Part shown: positions 8,620-18,168 of the stretch, one piece after another
How positions within the stretch are numbered: position 1 is the first letter of the stretch
How the letters are laid out: the number at the start of each line of letters is the position of its first letter
Assembly: GCF_000311785.1 (NCBI RefSeq)
Contig: NZ_HE978536.1
Coordinates: 380,046-444,045 of the forward strand
Origin: Brevibacillus massiliensis
GTDB lineage: Bacteria; Bacillota; Bacilli; Brevibacillales; Brevibacillaceae
Length of the DNA: 64,000 bases
Direction of reading: 5' to 3'
Made by a program: the position numbers and the translations under genes
The notes under the pieces: model-generated
Seen by the model: the letters and a program-made list of their open reading frames with translations, nothing else
The model's database searches: none
Told to the model about the DNA's origin: nothing

Positions 8620-10557
8620 TTACACTTCAAACTTGTTGATTACCGACTGCAGGTCATTTGCCATCTGGTTCAACTGGTGCACAGCAGAAGATATTTCCTC
8701 GATATAGGCCAGCTGCTCCTCCGTGGTGGCAGCGACACCCTGGGTGTTAGCGGAGGATTCCCTGGCGATCCGGGCCAGCTCCTCGACCGAAGCGGCCACT
8801 TGCTGCGAACTGGCCGAGAGATTTTCCGTCACGGCAGAGACCTGCTGGATTTGCGAAGCGACATTCTGGATCGAGGCGTAGATCCGCTGGAATGCTTCAC
8901 CAGCTTCGTTGATAATTCCCATGCCCAGATCTACCTCTTGCGTGCCTTTGTTCATCGCTTCCACGGCCCGGTTGGTGTCTGTCTGGATTTCTGTGATCAT
9001 ACTCGTGATCTGGCGGGCCGATTCACCTGTCTGTTCGGCCAGCTTGCGGACTTCGTCAGCGACGACGGCAAATCCTCTGCCGTGTTCCCCGGCCCGTGCC
9101 GCTTCGATGGTGGCGTTAAGCGCCAGCAGGTTGGTTTGCGCTGAGATGTCCGTGATCGTGCCTACGATCTTGCCGATGTCGCGGGAGCGCTCGTTCAGCG
9201 CCTTGATCATGGCAGCCGTGTCTCCCACAGAGGATTTGATCGCCCCCATCTGGCTGACGGCCCGCTGCAGCGAATCGTTCCCCTGCTCGGCTTCTCTGGC
9301 CGTCTCCTGCGAGGCTTCTGCTACCTGTGAAGAGGATTCGCTGATGTTCATGATGCCGCTGACCATCTCGTTGATGGCTTGCTTGCTTTCCTCCACGCCC
9401 TGCACCTGTGCATCGGCGCCCGACGCTACTTCTTCAATCATCTCGGCGATCTGGTTGATTGCCACTTTCGTCTGTTCCGTACTTTGCGACAGTTCATCCG
9501 ATGAAGTGGTCACTTTCCCGCTGGCATGCTGCACCTGAATGATCAGAGCCCGGATGTTCGCAGCCATCTGGTTGAAGGAGACGGCCAACATCCCCACTTC
9601 GTCCATGCTCTTGACTTCAATCTGCTGGTTGAGCTTGCCGCGGGCGATTTCCTGGGCGGCCGTGCCGACAAGCCGCAGCGGACCCAGAATCGATCTGGTC
9701 ACCATCCCACCGACCACCACTGTCAACACGGCAGCGACGATCGCGAGAGAAATTTGCACGATGTAGATTTTTTGCTGCAGCGCCTGTGCTTCCTGGTAGT
9801 TTTCCTCTGCCATGCTGCTGTTGCTCGCGACCACATCTTGCAGGTATTTCGTCAGCGCGCTGATTTTCGCTGCAAGGTTGGTGTTGTAGGTGCTGATGGC
9901 GATGCTCATGCCTGTGCCGCTCCCTACTGCCTCATTGCCTTTCTGGATCCAGTCGAGAATCTTGTTCAAATCGCTTTCGTAACCATTCCAGATGATGTTG
10001 AAGGTATCCAGGTCATCCTTGCTAATCCCGTAAATGTCCTGCTTGTGCTTCAACAGTTCAATTTCCTGCTTGACGTTATCTCGGATCCCCTGTATCGGCT
10101 TGACCTGACCCGCAGCCAACGCGGGCTGCAGCAGCAGCGCGGAGGCGATCGTTCCGTTTAACTTCTCGAAATCGGAAGAGAGGTGCATCATTTCGGATAC
10201 GGAAATCAAGCGGTTTTGATACATGTCCTCGATTACTTGCAGCGATTTTGTGCCGGAGTACAAACCTGTCCCGCCAACCGCAAGCAAAATGCACAGGATC
10301 AAGGCGTATGATCCGTACAGCCTGAAGATCAGCTTCATGCCCTTCCTGGGCTTCTTGGTCGCACTGCCTTGTCCTCCTGACGGCCCGTCCGCTGCCAGGG
10401 CGGCCGCAGCGCTTGTGCTTTCACCCGGCTGCTCAGGCATTAGCTGCTTATCTTTTTGCCTGCCGATGAGTTTGCCAACCGAAAAATAGCTTTTTCTTGG
10501 AGCTTTTGGCAGCTTCCATTTTGACTTTTTTGTCAGTTTACGAAATAAGTCCTTCAA
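8620..10557 (-). CDS. Methyl-accepting chemotaxis protein
   Basis: Membrane chemoreceptor that signals to CheA/CheW. 645 residues from a TTG start at 10557, nine bases after AAGGAGG. Order: a basic, Ser/Ala/Gly-rich cytoplasmic stretch of about 75 residues; TM1 ([17 protein letters not shown]); an extracytoplasmic four-helix-like sensor; TM2 near residue 285 ([15 protein letters not shown]); HAMP; then the signalling domain. The signalling tip reads [33 protein letters not shown]. The long segment before TM1 is unusual; an internal ATG at KGMKLIFRL would give a conventional start but has a poorer ribosome-binding site. The ligand is unknown. It lies between rng and rplU, not a usual place. 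Confidence 0.93.
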   Translation of the reverse strand: MKDLFRKLTKKSKWKLPKAPRKSYFSVGKLIGRQKDKQLMPEQPGESTSAAAALAADGPSGGQGSATKKPRKGMKLIFRLYGSYALILCILLAVGGTGLYSGTKSLQVIEDMYQNRLISVSEMMHLSSDFEKLNGTIASALLLQPALAAGQVKPIQGIRDNVKQEIELLKHKQDIYGISKDDLDTFNIIWNGYESDLNKILDWIQKGNEAVGSGTGMSIAISTYNTNLAAKISALTKYLQDVVASNSSMAEENYQEAQALQQKIYIVQISLAIVAAVLTVVVGGMVTRSILGPLRLVGTAAQEIARGKLNQQIEVKSMDEVGMLAVSFNQMAANIRALIIQVQHASGKVTTSSDELSQSTEQTKVAINQIAEMIEEVASGADAQVQGVEESKQAINEMVSGIMNISESSSQVAEASQETAREAEQGNDSLQRAVSQMGAIKSSVGDTAAMIKALNERSRDIGKIVGTITDISAQTNLLALNATIEAARAGEHGRGFAVVADEVRKLAEQTGESARQITSMITEIQTDTNRAVEAMNKGTQEVDLGMGIINEAGEAFQRIYASIQNVASQIQQVSAVTENLSASSQQVAASVEELARIARESSANTQGVAATTEEQLAYIEEISSAVHQLNQMANDLQSVINKFEV

Positions 10558-10619
10558 TCCGGTTAACCTCCTTGGTACGATGCGACAACCTAAAACTACT
10601 ACCATTTCTATTACCTTTC

Positions 10620-10634
10620 TTTCGACTGTCGAAA
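10620..10634. repeat. 15-bp perfect palindrome upstream of the chemoreceptor gene
   Basis: TTTCGAC-T-GTCGAAA lies 63 bp upstream of the TTG start of the chemoreceptor. One arm contains TGTCGAA, the core of a Spo0A box. The symmetry suggests binding by a dimeric regulator. Confidence 0.4.
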
Positions 10635-10697
10635 CCTGATTATTTTTGACTTTTTGAAAACAGGCATGAGAACGATGTCTTTTCCTGCAAAAAAATT

Positions 10698-10714
10698 CCC
10701 CGCAAAGCGCGGGG
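10698..10714 (-). terminator. Terminator after rng
   Basis: A six-bp GC stem (CCCCGC / GCGGGG) is followed on the minus strand by AATTTTTTT, 11 bp beyond the rng stop. It separates rng from the chemoreceptor gene. Confidence 0.8.
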
Positions 10715-10724
10715 AGGGGGGGAG

Positions 10725-12278
10725 CTATACTTGATGCCGGCTTGAATCGCCAATGAATTTTGCCTCGCCTGCCTCCAAAGCAAGCAGTCTGTCTGCCTCC
10801 TGCTTTGTTCCTGTGTAGCGCACCCGGTAGGCGTGTACGGGCAGCCTTGCTTCGGGCAGCAGGTGAAGCCGGATCTGCAAGTCTTGTTCGACGCGCTGAC
10901 TCCGTGCTGTGCCGTCAACCGGTTCCTGCCAGTGGCGGGCAAGCTCGGCTGACAGTTCGACCACGACAGCTTCGGCCTCGCCTGTCTTTACCAGGGCGCG
11001 TATCTCCCGCTCCAGCCTGCGACTGACTTCAGCAAGGGACAGCACCCTGCCTTTTCCGCCGCAGGTCGGACACGGACTGGTCAGCGCTTCGGACAGGCTC
11101 TGCCGGACCTTTTTGCGCGTCAATTCCACCAGCCCCAGTTTGGTCAGGCCAAGCACGCTGGTGACTGTCCGGTCCCTCGCCAGTTCGCTTTCCAGCTCGG
11201 CGAGCAGGCGCGCTTGATTGGCGCTCGACTTCATGTCGATAAAGTCGATGATGACAATTCCGCCGATGTCTCTCAGCCGCAACTGGCGGGCAATCTCCCT
11301 GGCCGCCTCCAGATTGGTCCGGGTGACCAGCTCCTCCAATTGCATCGAAGCGCCTCCGGTGAACTTGCCGGTGTTGACATCGATCACGGTCATCGCTTCC
11401 GTCCGGTCGATCACGATGGAACCGCCGCTTTTCAACCACACTTGGCGCCGCAGCGCCTTGTCGATTTCCGCCTCCACCGCATACTGCTCAAACAGCGGCA
11501 GCTTCCCTTGGTAAAGCGACAAGCGGTCGGCCAAATCGGGATAAAAAGAGAGCAGCATTTGTTTTACTCGCTGAAATGTAGGCCCGTGATCGACGATCAA
11601 CTCGTCCACATCCGCAGAAAACAAGTCCCTTACCGCACGCGTGATCAGGTCGTCCCCCGGATGCACCAGCACAGGCAGTTTTTTGGCAGCCGCCGCGGCA
11701 AGTGCCTCGCTCCAGACGGATCTCAGATAGCACAGCTCATCGGCGATCCGCTGCTCGTCGGCTCCCTCTGCCTGCGTCCGAAAAATGACTCCCTCCGAAC
11801 CCGTGAGCAGCCGGGCGGCCGTTTGCTCCAGCCGTTTCCGCTCCGCCGGGGCCTGAATGCGCCGGGAAATGGAAATGCGGGCTGAATCGGGAAGATAGAC
11901 AAGCATTCGGCCCGGTATGCTGATCTCCGTCGTCACCCGGGCCGCTTTTGTCCCCTGCGCTTCCTTCATCACCTGGACCAGCCGCTCTTCCCCGACTTGC
12001 ACCAGATGGCGAATGTTGGGCTTCTCCTTGCCCTGCCGATTTGCCTTCTGCCCGGGAGGTATGGCATCGTCTATGTACATGTAGGCGTTTTTATCCGCGC
12101 CGATGTCGAGAAACGCCGACTGTGCCGAAGGCAGCACATTGACGACACGGGCGCGGTAGATGTTGCCGACAAGCTGGTCTGTTTTGCCCGTCTCCACATG
12201 CAAGTCTTCCAGCCGTCCCTGTACGAGGACGGCGATTCGCGACAGGTTTTTTTCGCTGCTGATCAGTATCTGCTTCAA
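10725..12278 (-). CDS. rng: Ribonuclease E/G family endoribonuclease
   Basis: Single-strand-specific endoribonuclease for rRNA and mRNA processing. 517 residues, the size of RNase G. An N-terminal S1-like RNA-binding region (about 35-100, [24 protein letters not shown]) is followed by the catalytic DNase I-like domain. The two metal-binding aspartates lie in [10 protein letters not shown] and [12 protein letters not shown]. The Zn-link appears as CPTCGGKG (around residue 410). The TTG start at 12278 has AAGGAGG eight bases upstream. B. subtilis has no RNase E/G, so this separates the organism from that species; many other Bacillales have it here before rplU. Confidence 0.93.
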   Translation of the reverse strand: MKQILISSEKNLSRIAVLVQGRLEDLHVETGKTDQLVGNIYRARVVNVLPSAQSAFLDIGADKNAYMYIDDAIPPGQKANRQGKEKPNIRHLVQVGEERLVQVMKEAQGTKAARVTTEISIPGRMLVYLPDSARISISRRIQAPAERKRLEQTAARLLTGSEGVIFRTQAEGADEQRIADELCYLRSVWSEALAAAAAKKLPVLVHPGDDLITRAVRDLFSADVDELIVDHGPTFQRVKQMLLSFYPDLADRLSLYQGKLPLFEQYAVEAEIDKALRRQVWLKSGGSIVIDRTEAMTVIDVNTGKFTGGASMQLEELVTRTNLEAAREIARQLRLRDIGGIVIIDFIDMKSSANQARLLAELESELARDRTVTSVLGLTKLGLVELTRKKVRQSLSEALTSPCPTCGGKGRVLSLAEVSRRLEREIRALVKTGEAEAVVVELSAELARHWQEPVDGTARSQRVEQDLQIRLHLLPEARLPVHAYRVRYTGTKQEADRLLALEAGEAKFIGDSSRHQV

Positions 12279-12347
12279 AAGAAACCTCCTTCGTCATATC
12301 CCTTCCTCTATCATACCATGGCGCGAGGAAAGAGAACAAAACGGCAC

Positions 12348-13112
12348 CTAACCGCGGATGCGCAGCAGCGAAAGCATCAGGGCAAGCTGCAGTCCAGAGG
12401 CTACGAAGTCGTAAGCGATCAGCAAGATCAAAAACGGCAGCGGAAACCAAAGTCCATTGATCAGCAGGGCGAATACGGCCGCGCAGGCGATAATGGCGAT
12501 GATGATGAAGGCGGTATCGGGCAGCCGGCGGCGAAAGTAGTGCCTCGCCTGCCCAAACGAAGCCGCAAGTGACAGGTCGTCTGTCACGATGGTAAATTCC
12601 AGGTAGACGAACAGAATCCGCAGCCATAGGAATACCACCAGGAAAAGCAGTCCGCCAACCAGCCCCAGCGTAATCAAAAACAGGCCCCCCGCAGCGAGAA
12701 AGACAAGCATGATGAGCAGCTGCAAAACAAAAAAACGCGCAAAGTAATGAACCGCTCCCCTGAAGAAATGCTCGAGCGATATCCGGCGGTCTTCCGCCGC
12801 TTTTTGCAGCAAGGAGATAAATCCCCCTTGAAAGAAGGCACTCAGCATCATGAACAAGACAAATAACAATATGGCCGCAAACGGAGCCGCTTCGCTAAAG
12901 TTAAATTGGATGCCGCCGGGCATAAATTGTCTGTCCAGCAGAGAACTGACGGATGGCAGCCCGATGTTGAGGGTCAATTTGAGCGTCAGTTTCGAACCCC
13001 CGGAAAAACCGTAGACAGCCAACCCCACCAAAAAACCGAACAGATCCAAAACAATCGGAACGAGCGCCAGCAAAAGCTGCCGCCGCAGCTTGAAAAAAGC
13101 GTCTGAAATCAT
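12348..13112 (-). CDS. Polytopic membrane protein of unknown function
   Basis: 254 residues with about six hydrophobic segments (near 14-36, 75-95, 123-150, 150-175, 200-222, 225-248). The starting ATG has AAGGAGGG before it. The loop FFQGGFISLLQKAAEDRRISLEHFFRGAVHYFARFF and the general layout recall membrane domains related to glycerophosphodiester phosphodiesterase membrane regions. No catalytic motif is visible, so I assign no function. It lies between spoIVFB and rng, 69 bp before rng, and probably belongs to the spoIVFAB transcription unit. Confidence 0.75.
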   Translation of the reverse strand: MISDAFFKLRRQLLLALVPIVLDLFGFLVGLAVYGFSGGSKLTLKLTLNIGLPSVSSLLDRQFMPGGIQFNFSEAAPFAAILLFVLFMMLSAFFQGGFISLLQKAAEDRRISLEHFFRGAVHYFARFFVLQLLIMLVFLAAGGLFLITLGLVGGLLFLVVFLWLRILFVYLEFTIVTDDLSLAASFGQARHYFRRRLPDTAFIIIAIIACAAVFALLINGLWFPLPFLILLIAYDFVASGLQLALMLSLLRIRG

Positions 13113-13187
13113 CGAATCCCTCCTTGCTCCCGTGTGTCGTTCACCTACACATTAGACACATCAGGAAGAAAAAGGTTTCGATCGCAG

Positions 13188-14030
13188 TCAGATCAACTTG
13201 CTTAAGGGGGCGTGGTGCTTTTGTTCAAACAGCAGGGCATTCAGCAGCTGCTCCTCCCACAGCAGGGCGCCATTTCCTCCCTCGATGAAAAACAGGTGGT
13301 AATAGCCCCGCTTCAAATGGTGGGACGCTTCCATCACAGTAACGGTCGGAGCCAGCGAAACGGAGCGCAGATTGGACAGTTCCGGATTGATTGCGTGCTT
13401 CCCCATGAGAAAGCGGAGAAACTGATAGGGAAAGCGGACGAAGGCCTGCGCGTTGACGACAGTCAGGTACACAGCGACAGCCATGAGGTTGAGATGCCAG
13501 TAGAGAAAACCGAGCCCGAACAGCGCTGCGGCAAACAGGACGCTTGCCCCGATCGACAGCAGTCCCGCCTTTCTGTATGGCAAGCGGTAACAGAGCAGCG
13601 CCTGGAGAATCCTCCCTCCGTCGAGGGGCCAGATCGGCAGCAGATTGAAGCCGGCGATCATCAGATTGCTGTTGATAAAAAAAACGGTCCAGGCCTCGGA
13701 CCAAATCCCCATCCACCAGAACATGAGCGAGCAAAAAATCATTGCGACATTCATAAATGGGCCGGCCAGGGCAATGACAATCTCTTCAAGCGGGTCAGCG
13801 GCAAGGTCCTCCTCCATCGTCGCCACCCCGCCGAAGGGCAGCAGTTGGATCTCTGCCACCCGCCACCCCAGTTCGCGGGCTGCGGCAACATGGCCCAGTT
13901 CGTGAATGATCACGATCACGAACAACGTCAATGTCTCCATGAAGTATCCGGCTGCCAGGGAAATGCCGATCACTGCCCAAAACAGCAGATGGATGCGGAT
14001 GACGACACCGAAGCATCTCCACTCAGTCAA
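13188..14030 (-). CDS. spoIVFB: Stage IV sporulation protein FB, site-2 metalloprotease
   Basis: Intramembrane zinc protease that, in Bacillus, cleaves pro-sigma-K in the outer forespore membrane. 280 residues. The zinc motif HELGH (around 43-47) sits in the second hydrophobic segment, and the third ligand is in LLPIWPLDGGR (around 145). Several membrane segments follow, then a C-terminal cytoplasmic domain of roughly 75 residues, probably a reduced CBS domain. The TTG start overlaps the end of spoIVFA by 8 bp, which suggests translational coupling of inhibitor and protease. Confidence 0.93.
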   Translation of the reverse strand: MTEWRCFGVVIRIHLLFWAVIGISLAAGYFMETLTLFVIVIIHELGHVAAARELGWRVAEIQLLPFGGVATMEEDLAADPLEEIVIALAGPFMNVAMIFCSLMFWWMGIWSEAWTVFFINSNLMIAGFNLLPIWPLDGGRILQALLCYRLPYRKAGLLSIGASVLFAAALFGLGFLYWHLNLMAVAVYLTVVNAQAFVRFPYQFLRFLMGKHAINPELSNLRSVSLAPTVTVMEASHHLKRGYYHLFFIEGGNGALLWEEQLLNALLFEQKHHAPLSKLI

Positions 14031-14793
14031 CCGCGATCACGTCCAGCGGATTGACAAAAGTATCTCTCTCCTTCAGAGCGACAAATAGGTAGCTCGACGA
14101 TTCGTCGACTGTTTTGATTGCGCCCAGCAGGTCCCCCTGCTTGACCCAGTCATTGACAGCGACGTGCACCTGGGCAAAATTGCCGTACCAGACTTCACGC
14201 CCTCTGCCGTACTGCACGATGACCGTTTCACCCATGCCCGATTTCTCGCCGATGAACGTGACCCAACCAGGCTCTTTATTGATGACATCGCTCTCTGACC
14301 CGAGGTCAAACACGACGTGTACGCTTGTCGGATCAAACGGCTTGACCAGCCTCCACTCATGCGGCATCTGCCAGAGGGCCACTTTTGCAGGAGTCGGCGC
14401 AGCCGCCGTTTTGGACGATTGCAGCGCGGGCAAGACGCTTGGCGACAAGCCCAATTTTGACTGAAGCCAGGCTGCCGAGCCCTCAAAATTAAAATCCCGC
14501 TGCATGACATCACGAGCTGCCGTCTTCCAGGTCTCCGGCAGGGGCAGTGATGTTTTGAAGATGACAAAGGCGACGCCCATGAGCAGCAGGGAAACAGCCA
14601 CCTGAATGCTAAACCTCTCTCGTGGAGGCATCTCCTTGCGGGAACGGAATTCAGCCGGACCCGCTGTGAACGGCTCCTCGGCAGGATCGCTCAGCTCGTG
14701 CAGATAGGGAGGCAGGCTGTCCCTCATCTGCAGTCTGATCCGCTCCATTCGTTCATGCCGCCGTTCTTTTACGCGGTCCACTTCTCCAAACAT
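14023..14793 (-). CDS. spoIVFA: Stage IV sporulation protein FA
   Basis: Membrane-anchored partner that stabilises and holds inactive the protease SpoIVFB. 256 residues: a charged cytoplasmic N-terminus (1-63), one membrane segment (about 64-82, VAVSLLLMGVAFVIF), then an extracytoplasmic part ending in a degenerate LytM/M23 fold. The HxxxD and HxH zinc residues of active M23 peptidases are not seen (ETVIVQYGRGREVWYGN replaces the usual motif), so it is probably non-catalytic, as in B. subtilis SpoIVFA. The ATG has AAGGGGGG upstream. Gene order with spoIVFB supports the call. Confidence 0.9.
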   Translation of the reverse strand: MFGEVDRVKERRHERMERIRLQMRDSLPPYLHELSDPAEEPFTAGPAEFRSRKEMPPRERFSIQVAVSLLLMGVAFVIFKTSLPLPETWKTAARDVMQRDFNFEGSAAWLQSKLGLSPSVLPALQSSKTAAAPTPAKVALWQMPHEWRLVKPFDPTSVHVVFDLGSESDVINKEPGWVTFIGEKSGMGETVIVQYGRGREVWYGNFAQVHVAVNDWVKQGDLLGAIKTVDESSSYLFVALKERDTFVNPLDVIAVD

Positions 14794-14898
14794 CAGGCAT
14801 CCCCCCTTAAGGCCGAGCTTTGTACATCATATGACTTGTCTACCTGCTTTATGCTGTAAGGAGGGGACAAGGTGCCGCCTTCGCATCAATGTGAACCA

Positions 14899-14931
14899 AA
14901 AAAGCAGTCCCTCCGAAGAGAGACTGCTTTT
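14899..14931 (-). terminator. Terminator after the cold-shock gene
   Basis: A long stem (AAAAGCAGTCTCTC / GAGGGACTGCTTTT) with a TTCG loop and a T run on the minus strand, 17 bp beyond the csp stop. Confidence 0.85.
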
Positions 14932-14947
14932 ACTTGTCGTGTTTGGC

Positions 14948-15148
14948 TTACAGTTTTACAACGTTAGCCGCTTGCGGTCCACGGCTTCCTTGAACGATTT
15001 CAAATTCGACTTTTTGGCCTTCTTCCAAGGTTTTGAAGCCTTGGCTTTGGATTGCGCTGTAGTGGACGAATACATCTTCGCCGCCTTCTACTTGAATGAA
15101 ACCAAAACCTTTTTCTGCGTTAAACCATTTTACAGTACCTTGTTGCAT
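14948..15148 (-). CDS. Cold-shock protein, CspA family
   Basis: 66-residue single-stranded nucleic-acid-binding protein that keeps mRNA unfolded. The RNP1 motif KGFGFIQV and RNP2 motif VFVHYSAI are intact, and the length is typical. The ATG at 15148 ([14 protein letters not shown]) has GGGAGG upstream; the longer open frame upstream is the 5' leader, not protein. It has its own promoter (15349-15377), a leader of about 195 bases with a strong terminator-like hairpin, and its own terminator, so it forms a monocistronic unit between rodA and spoIVFA. Numbering among Csp paralogues cannot be given. Confidence 0.97.
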   Translation of the reverse strand: MQQGTVKWFNAEKGFGFIQVEGGEDVFVHYSAIQSQGFKTLEEGQKVEFEIVQGSRGPQAANVVKL

Positions 15149-15233
15149 GGAAAAACCTCCCAAAAATGTTCGCCCAGATCCGGACGAGAAATGCGTTAAC
15201 CTTTTTACCAGATGTTCTTTCATGTATGGAAAA

Positions 15234-15291
15234 AAGCCGCCCTAAAAGAGATTTGATCACATGGTGACGTATCTCTTAACAGGTACGGCTT
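15234..15291 (-). promoter_or_regulatory. Terminator-like structured element in the csp leader
   Basis: On the minus strand nested pairings AAGCCG/CGGCTT, CC/GG, AAGAGAT/ATCTCTT and TCAC/GTGA form one interrupted hairpin, followed by TTTTTT. It lies inside the 5' leader of the cold-shock gene. It could end rodA readthrough, or act as an attenuator for csp. Confidence 0.65.
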
Positions 15292-15348
15292 ATCAACCAA
15301 TCCATCAAATCACTTGTATTAGTAAGTAAAATGGTTAACTTACTCCTG

Positions 15349-15377
15349 ATGATAGCATACTTCTACGCTTTTGTCAC
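15349..15377 (-). promoter_or_regulatory. Sigma-A promoter of the cold-shock gene
   Basis: On the minus strand GTGACA (15372-15377) and TATCAT (15349-15354) are separated by 17 bp, immediately after the rodA stop codon. The predicted transcript has a leader of about 195 bases. Confidence 0.65.
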
Positions 15378-15383
15378 GCGCCA

Positions 15384-16517
15384 TTAATCAAACATCAGCG
15401 CCTTTTTTCGCATCCCGATGTTCAGGACAATCCCCATGATGAAAAAGTTGGTGACTATCGAACTGCCGCCGTAACTGATAAACGGCAGCGGGATTCCGGT
15501 GATCGGCATCAGCTGTATGGTCATGCCGATGTTTTCAAACACTTGGAATGTCAGCATCCCTACTACCCCTGCCACGATGTAGGTCCCGAACGGATCCCGC
15601 GCCTCCATCGCGATCCGGATCAGGCGATAGATCAGCAGGAAGAACAGGATCATCAACAACCCGCCGCCGATAAATCCCATCTTTTCCCCGAGTACGGTAA
15701 AAATAAAGTCGCTTTCACCTACAGGCACCCAGCCGTAGCTCGCCTGGGTGGCAGTCGTGAACCCCTTGCCCGACAGCTGTCCCGATCCGATGGCGATCAG
15801 TGACTGAATCAACTGAAATCCGAATCCTTTGGCATCCTCATAGGGGTCAATCCAGTAGACGATCCGGTTCCACTGATACTGTTTGATGATTTTAAAAAAC
15901 AAGTTCTGATCGTACTCATACAACAGCGCCATCGCGGCGAAAAACAGACCGACGCAGCAGCCGATCATCGCCACATGCCGCAGCCGAATCCCGCCGACGA
16001 TCAGCATCGTCGCCAGAAATCCGGCATACACCATCGCCGTCCCCAAATCAGACTGCTTCAAAATGAGCAGCATCGGCACCCCGACCACCAAGCAGACGGA
16101 AAGAAGCTGCGGAAGGGTCTGAATTGGTTTCAGATGATTCTCCTGCTGTTTGGCCATCATCCGGGCCACCGCGACAATGACAAACAATTTCATCGGTTCC
16201 GAGGGTTGGAACAAAATCGGCCCCAGCTTGTACCAGCTGTGTGCGCCGTAGATCGGTTCGGTAAACAGCACCCCGATCAACAGGACAATTCCAATTCCGT
16301 ACGCGAAATACGCCAATCCCTGGTACACGCGGTAATCAAACAGGAGTGTCACAAACAAGATGACAAAACCGAGGACATACCAGATAATCTGCTTCACTGC
16401 GACTTCGGGTGCCGTGCCTGACCCTGAGATCCCGAGGTAACTGAATACGCCGAGGCAGAGCAAGATGACAAGTATCACCCAATCAAGTTCCTTGAGGTAG
16501 CGTTTTTCCAAACCCAT
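15384..16517 (-). CDS. rodA: SEDS peptidoglycan polymerase RodA
   Basis: Polytopic glycosyltransferase that polymerises lipid II during side-wall growth, working with PBP2 and MreBCD. 377 residues with about ten membrane segments. Diagnostic SEDS motifs are LFQPSEPMK (around residue 105), VGESDFIFTVLGEKMGF (around 270) and the C-terminal GIPLPFISYGGSS. RodA rather than FtsW is inferred from company with mre, mrdA and min genes. A short inverted repeat and T run (around 16530-16558) between minD and rodA may act as a weak terminator. Confidence 0.93.
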   Translation of the reverse strand: MGLEKRYLKELDWVILVILLCLGVFSYLGISGSGTAPEVAVKQIIWYVLGFVILFVTLLFDYRVYQGLAYFAYGIGIVLLIGVLFTEPIYGAHSWYKLGPILFQPSEPMKLFVIVAVARMMAKQQENHLKPIQTLPQLLSVCLVVGVPMLLILKQSDLGTAMVYAGFLATMLIVGGIRLRHVAMIGCCVGLFFAAMALLYEYDQNLFFKIIKQYQWNRIVYWIDPYEDAKGFGFQLIQSLIAIGSGQLSGKGFTTATQASYGWVPVGESDFIFTVLGEKMGFIGGGLLMILFFLLIYRLIRIAMEARDPFGTYIVAGVVGMLTFQVFENIGMTIQLMPITGIPLPFISYGGSSIVTNFFIMGIVLNIGMRKKALMFD

Positions 16518-16574
16518 TCGTTCTCCTCCAAAAAAAGAAACAGGAGGCCTCCCCTGTCCCGTTTTCCCTCAGTC

Positions 16575-17369
16575 CTATTTAAATCCGAAGAACTTGCGCA
16601 TTTTGGTGAACACGCCTTTTTTCTCTTCGAGAGGAAGCAGAGGAACCGATTCACCCAGCAGCCGTCTCGCTATGTTGCGGTAAGCAATCGAAGCGCGGGC
16701 CTCGTGGTTCATCACTGCCGGTTCACCCGAGTTGGCGGACTTGATGATAAAATCATCATCGGGTACAACGCCAATCAAGTCAATGGCTAAAACAGCCAAT
16801 ATATCTTCCACATCCAGCATATCCCCACTTTTTACCATATGCGAGCGAACACGGTTGATGATTAGTTTCGGCATCCCGACGCGCTCCCGCTCCAACAAGC
16901 CGATGATCCGGTCCGCATCCCGAACGGCAGCTTTTTCCGGTGTGGTAACGACGATCGCCTGATCTGCCCCGGCGACGGCATTACGGAAGCCCTGCTCGAT
17001 ACCGGCCGGACAATCGACGATGACATAGTCGAATTCGCGCTTCAATTGGGTGACAATCTCACTCATCTGTTCCGGGGTAATCGCGTTTTTATCCCTGGTC
17101 TGGGCGGCAGGCAAAAGGGCCAAACTCTCAAAGCGTTTGTCTGCAATCAGCGCCTTCTGCAGCGCGCACGTTCCTTCCGCTACATCGATCAAGTCAAACA
17201 GTATGCGGTTTTCAAGTCCCATTACTACGTCTAAATTGCGTAAACCAATATCCGTGTCTACCAAACACACTTTTTGTCCATTCAGCGCCAAAGCACTTCC
17301 AATATTTGCCGAGGTGGTGGTCTTTCCCACTCCCCCCTTGCCAGAAGTTACGACAATTGCGATACCCAC
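16575..17369 (-). CDS. minD: Septum-site determining ATPase MinD
   Basis: Membrane-associated ATPase that recruits MinC and restricts division to midcell. 264 residues. The deviant Walker A motif is SGKGGVGKTTT near the N-terminus, with DTDIGLRNLDVVMGLE after it and VIVDCPAGIEQGF as Walker B. The C-terminal amphipathic helix (VFTKMRKFFGFK) is the membrane-targeting sequence. The open frame runs to 17399, but the GTG at 17369 has GAGGGGGAA upstream and gives the family N-terminus. Located 26 bp after minC. Confidence 0.96.
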   Translation of the reverse strand: MGIAIVVTSGKGGVGKTTTSANIGSALALNGQKVCLVDTDIGLRNLDVVMGLENRILFDLIDVAEGTCALQKALIADKRFESLALLPAAQTRDKNAITPEQMSEIVTQLKREFDYVIVDCPAGIEQGFRNAVAGADQAIVVTTPEKAAVRDADRIIGLLERERVGMPKLIINRVRSHMVKSGDMLDVEDILAVLAIDLIGVVPDDDFIIKSANSGEPAVMNHEARASIAYRNIARRLLGESVPLLPLEEKKGVFTKMRKFFGFK

Positions 17370-17395
17370 TTTGTCTTCCCCCTCTTCATGCCGCC

Positions 17396-18067
17396 TCAAG
17401 CTTTCTTTCTCCCCAGGTCGGGCCGAACACGGTGCAAGTAATTCATCTTGGCCACCAACATCTTGTCATCCTCCAGGTAGGCAAACTCTGCGCTTCCCGT
17501 CGTTTTGGCCCACTCTTCTCCAGGCCGGCTGATGACTTCTCCAATCCGCAGTTGGGTCGGATTCATCACAGATGCTGCTATGATCGCCTCTCTGTCTCCG
17601 CTGCATCCGGCGTGGGCAACCCCGCGCAGGCTGCCCAGCACAAAGATGCTGCCTGTGCACTTGACTACGCCGCTGGGATTTACATCGCCGAGCAGCAAAA
17701 TATCACCGTCAAACTCCAGTACCTGGCCGGACCGAACCGTCCGGGTCTCTATTGTAAAGGTGGATTTCAACCGCTCTGCAAACGCCTCTTCCTTCGAGAT
17801 GACGTCGGCATCTATCAGATGGATCACCAGATTTCCCCGCTGCCGGATAATCTGCGTCAACAGCTCCTGCTCCTCCGGCGTGCAGTACCGCTTGCCCAGC
17901 TTGACCGTCACGCGTATCAGCGGTCCGCTGAGGATCTGCTGGTGACTGTGCTCAATTTTTTCGCGCAAATCGGCGACCAGCTCTTCAAAGGAACAGGTAT
18001 CGTCCATAAAAAAGACAAGCCCGTTTTTCGTGCCTTTTATCGTCACCTTGCTTTTTGTTATCGTCAT
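17396..18067 (-). CDS. minC: Septum-site determining protein MinC
   Basis: Inhibits FtsZ assembly away from midcell together with MinD. 223 residues. The N-terminal FtsZ-binding domain (about 1-100) starts TKSKVTIKGTKNGLVF. The C-terminal beta-helix domain begins TRTVRSGQVLEFDGDILLLGDVNPSG and contains the repeated glycine turns that bind MinD. The ATG at 18067 follows GAGGTGA. It lies between mrdA and minD; in B. subtilis minC follows mreD, so mrdA is an added gene here. Confidence 0.95.
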   Translation of the reverse strand: MTITKSKVTIKGTKNGLVFFMDDTCSFEELVADLREKIEHSHQQILSGPLIRVTVKLGKRYCTPEEQELLTQIIRQRGNLVIHLIDADVISKEEAFAERLKSTFTIETRTVRSGQVLEFDGDILLLGDVNPSGVVKCTGSIFVLGSLRGVAHAGCSGDREAIIAASVMNPTQLRIGEVISRPGEEWAKTTGSAEFAYLEDDKMLVAKMNYLHRVRPDLGRKKA

Positions 18068-18168
18068 GGTCCCGATTCACCTCGACCGTTACCATTCGCC
18101 ACGGAAAGGAAGAATTCCTGCCAAACGGGAAAAATTTGCCGGATGGTGTCGCCCGTGTGATCGATCCA

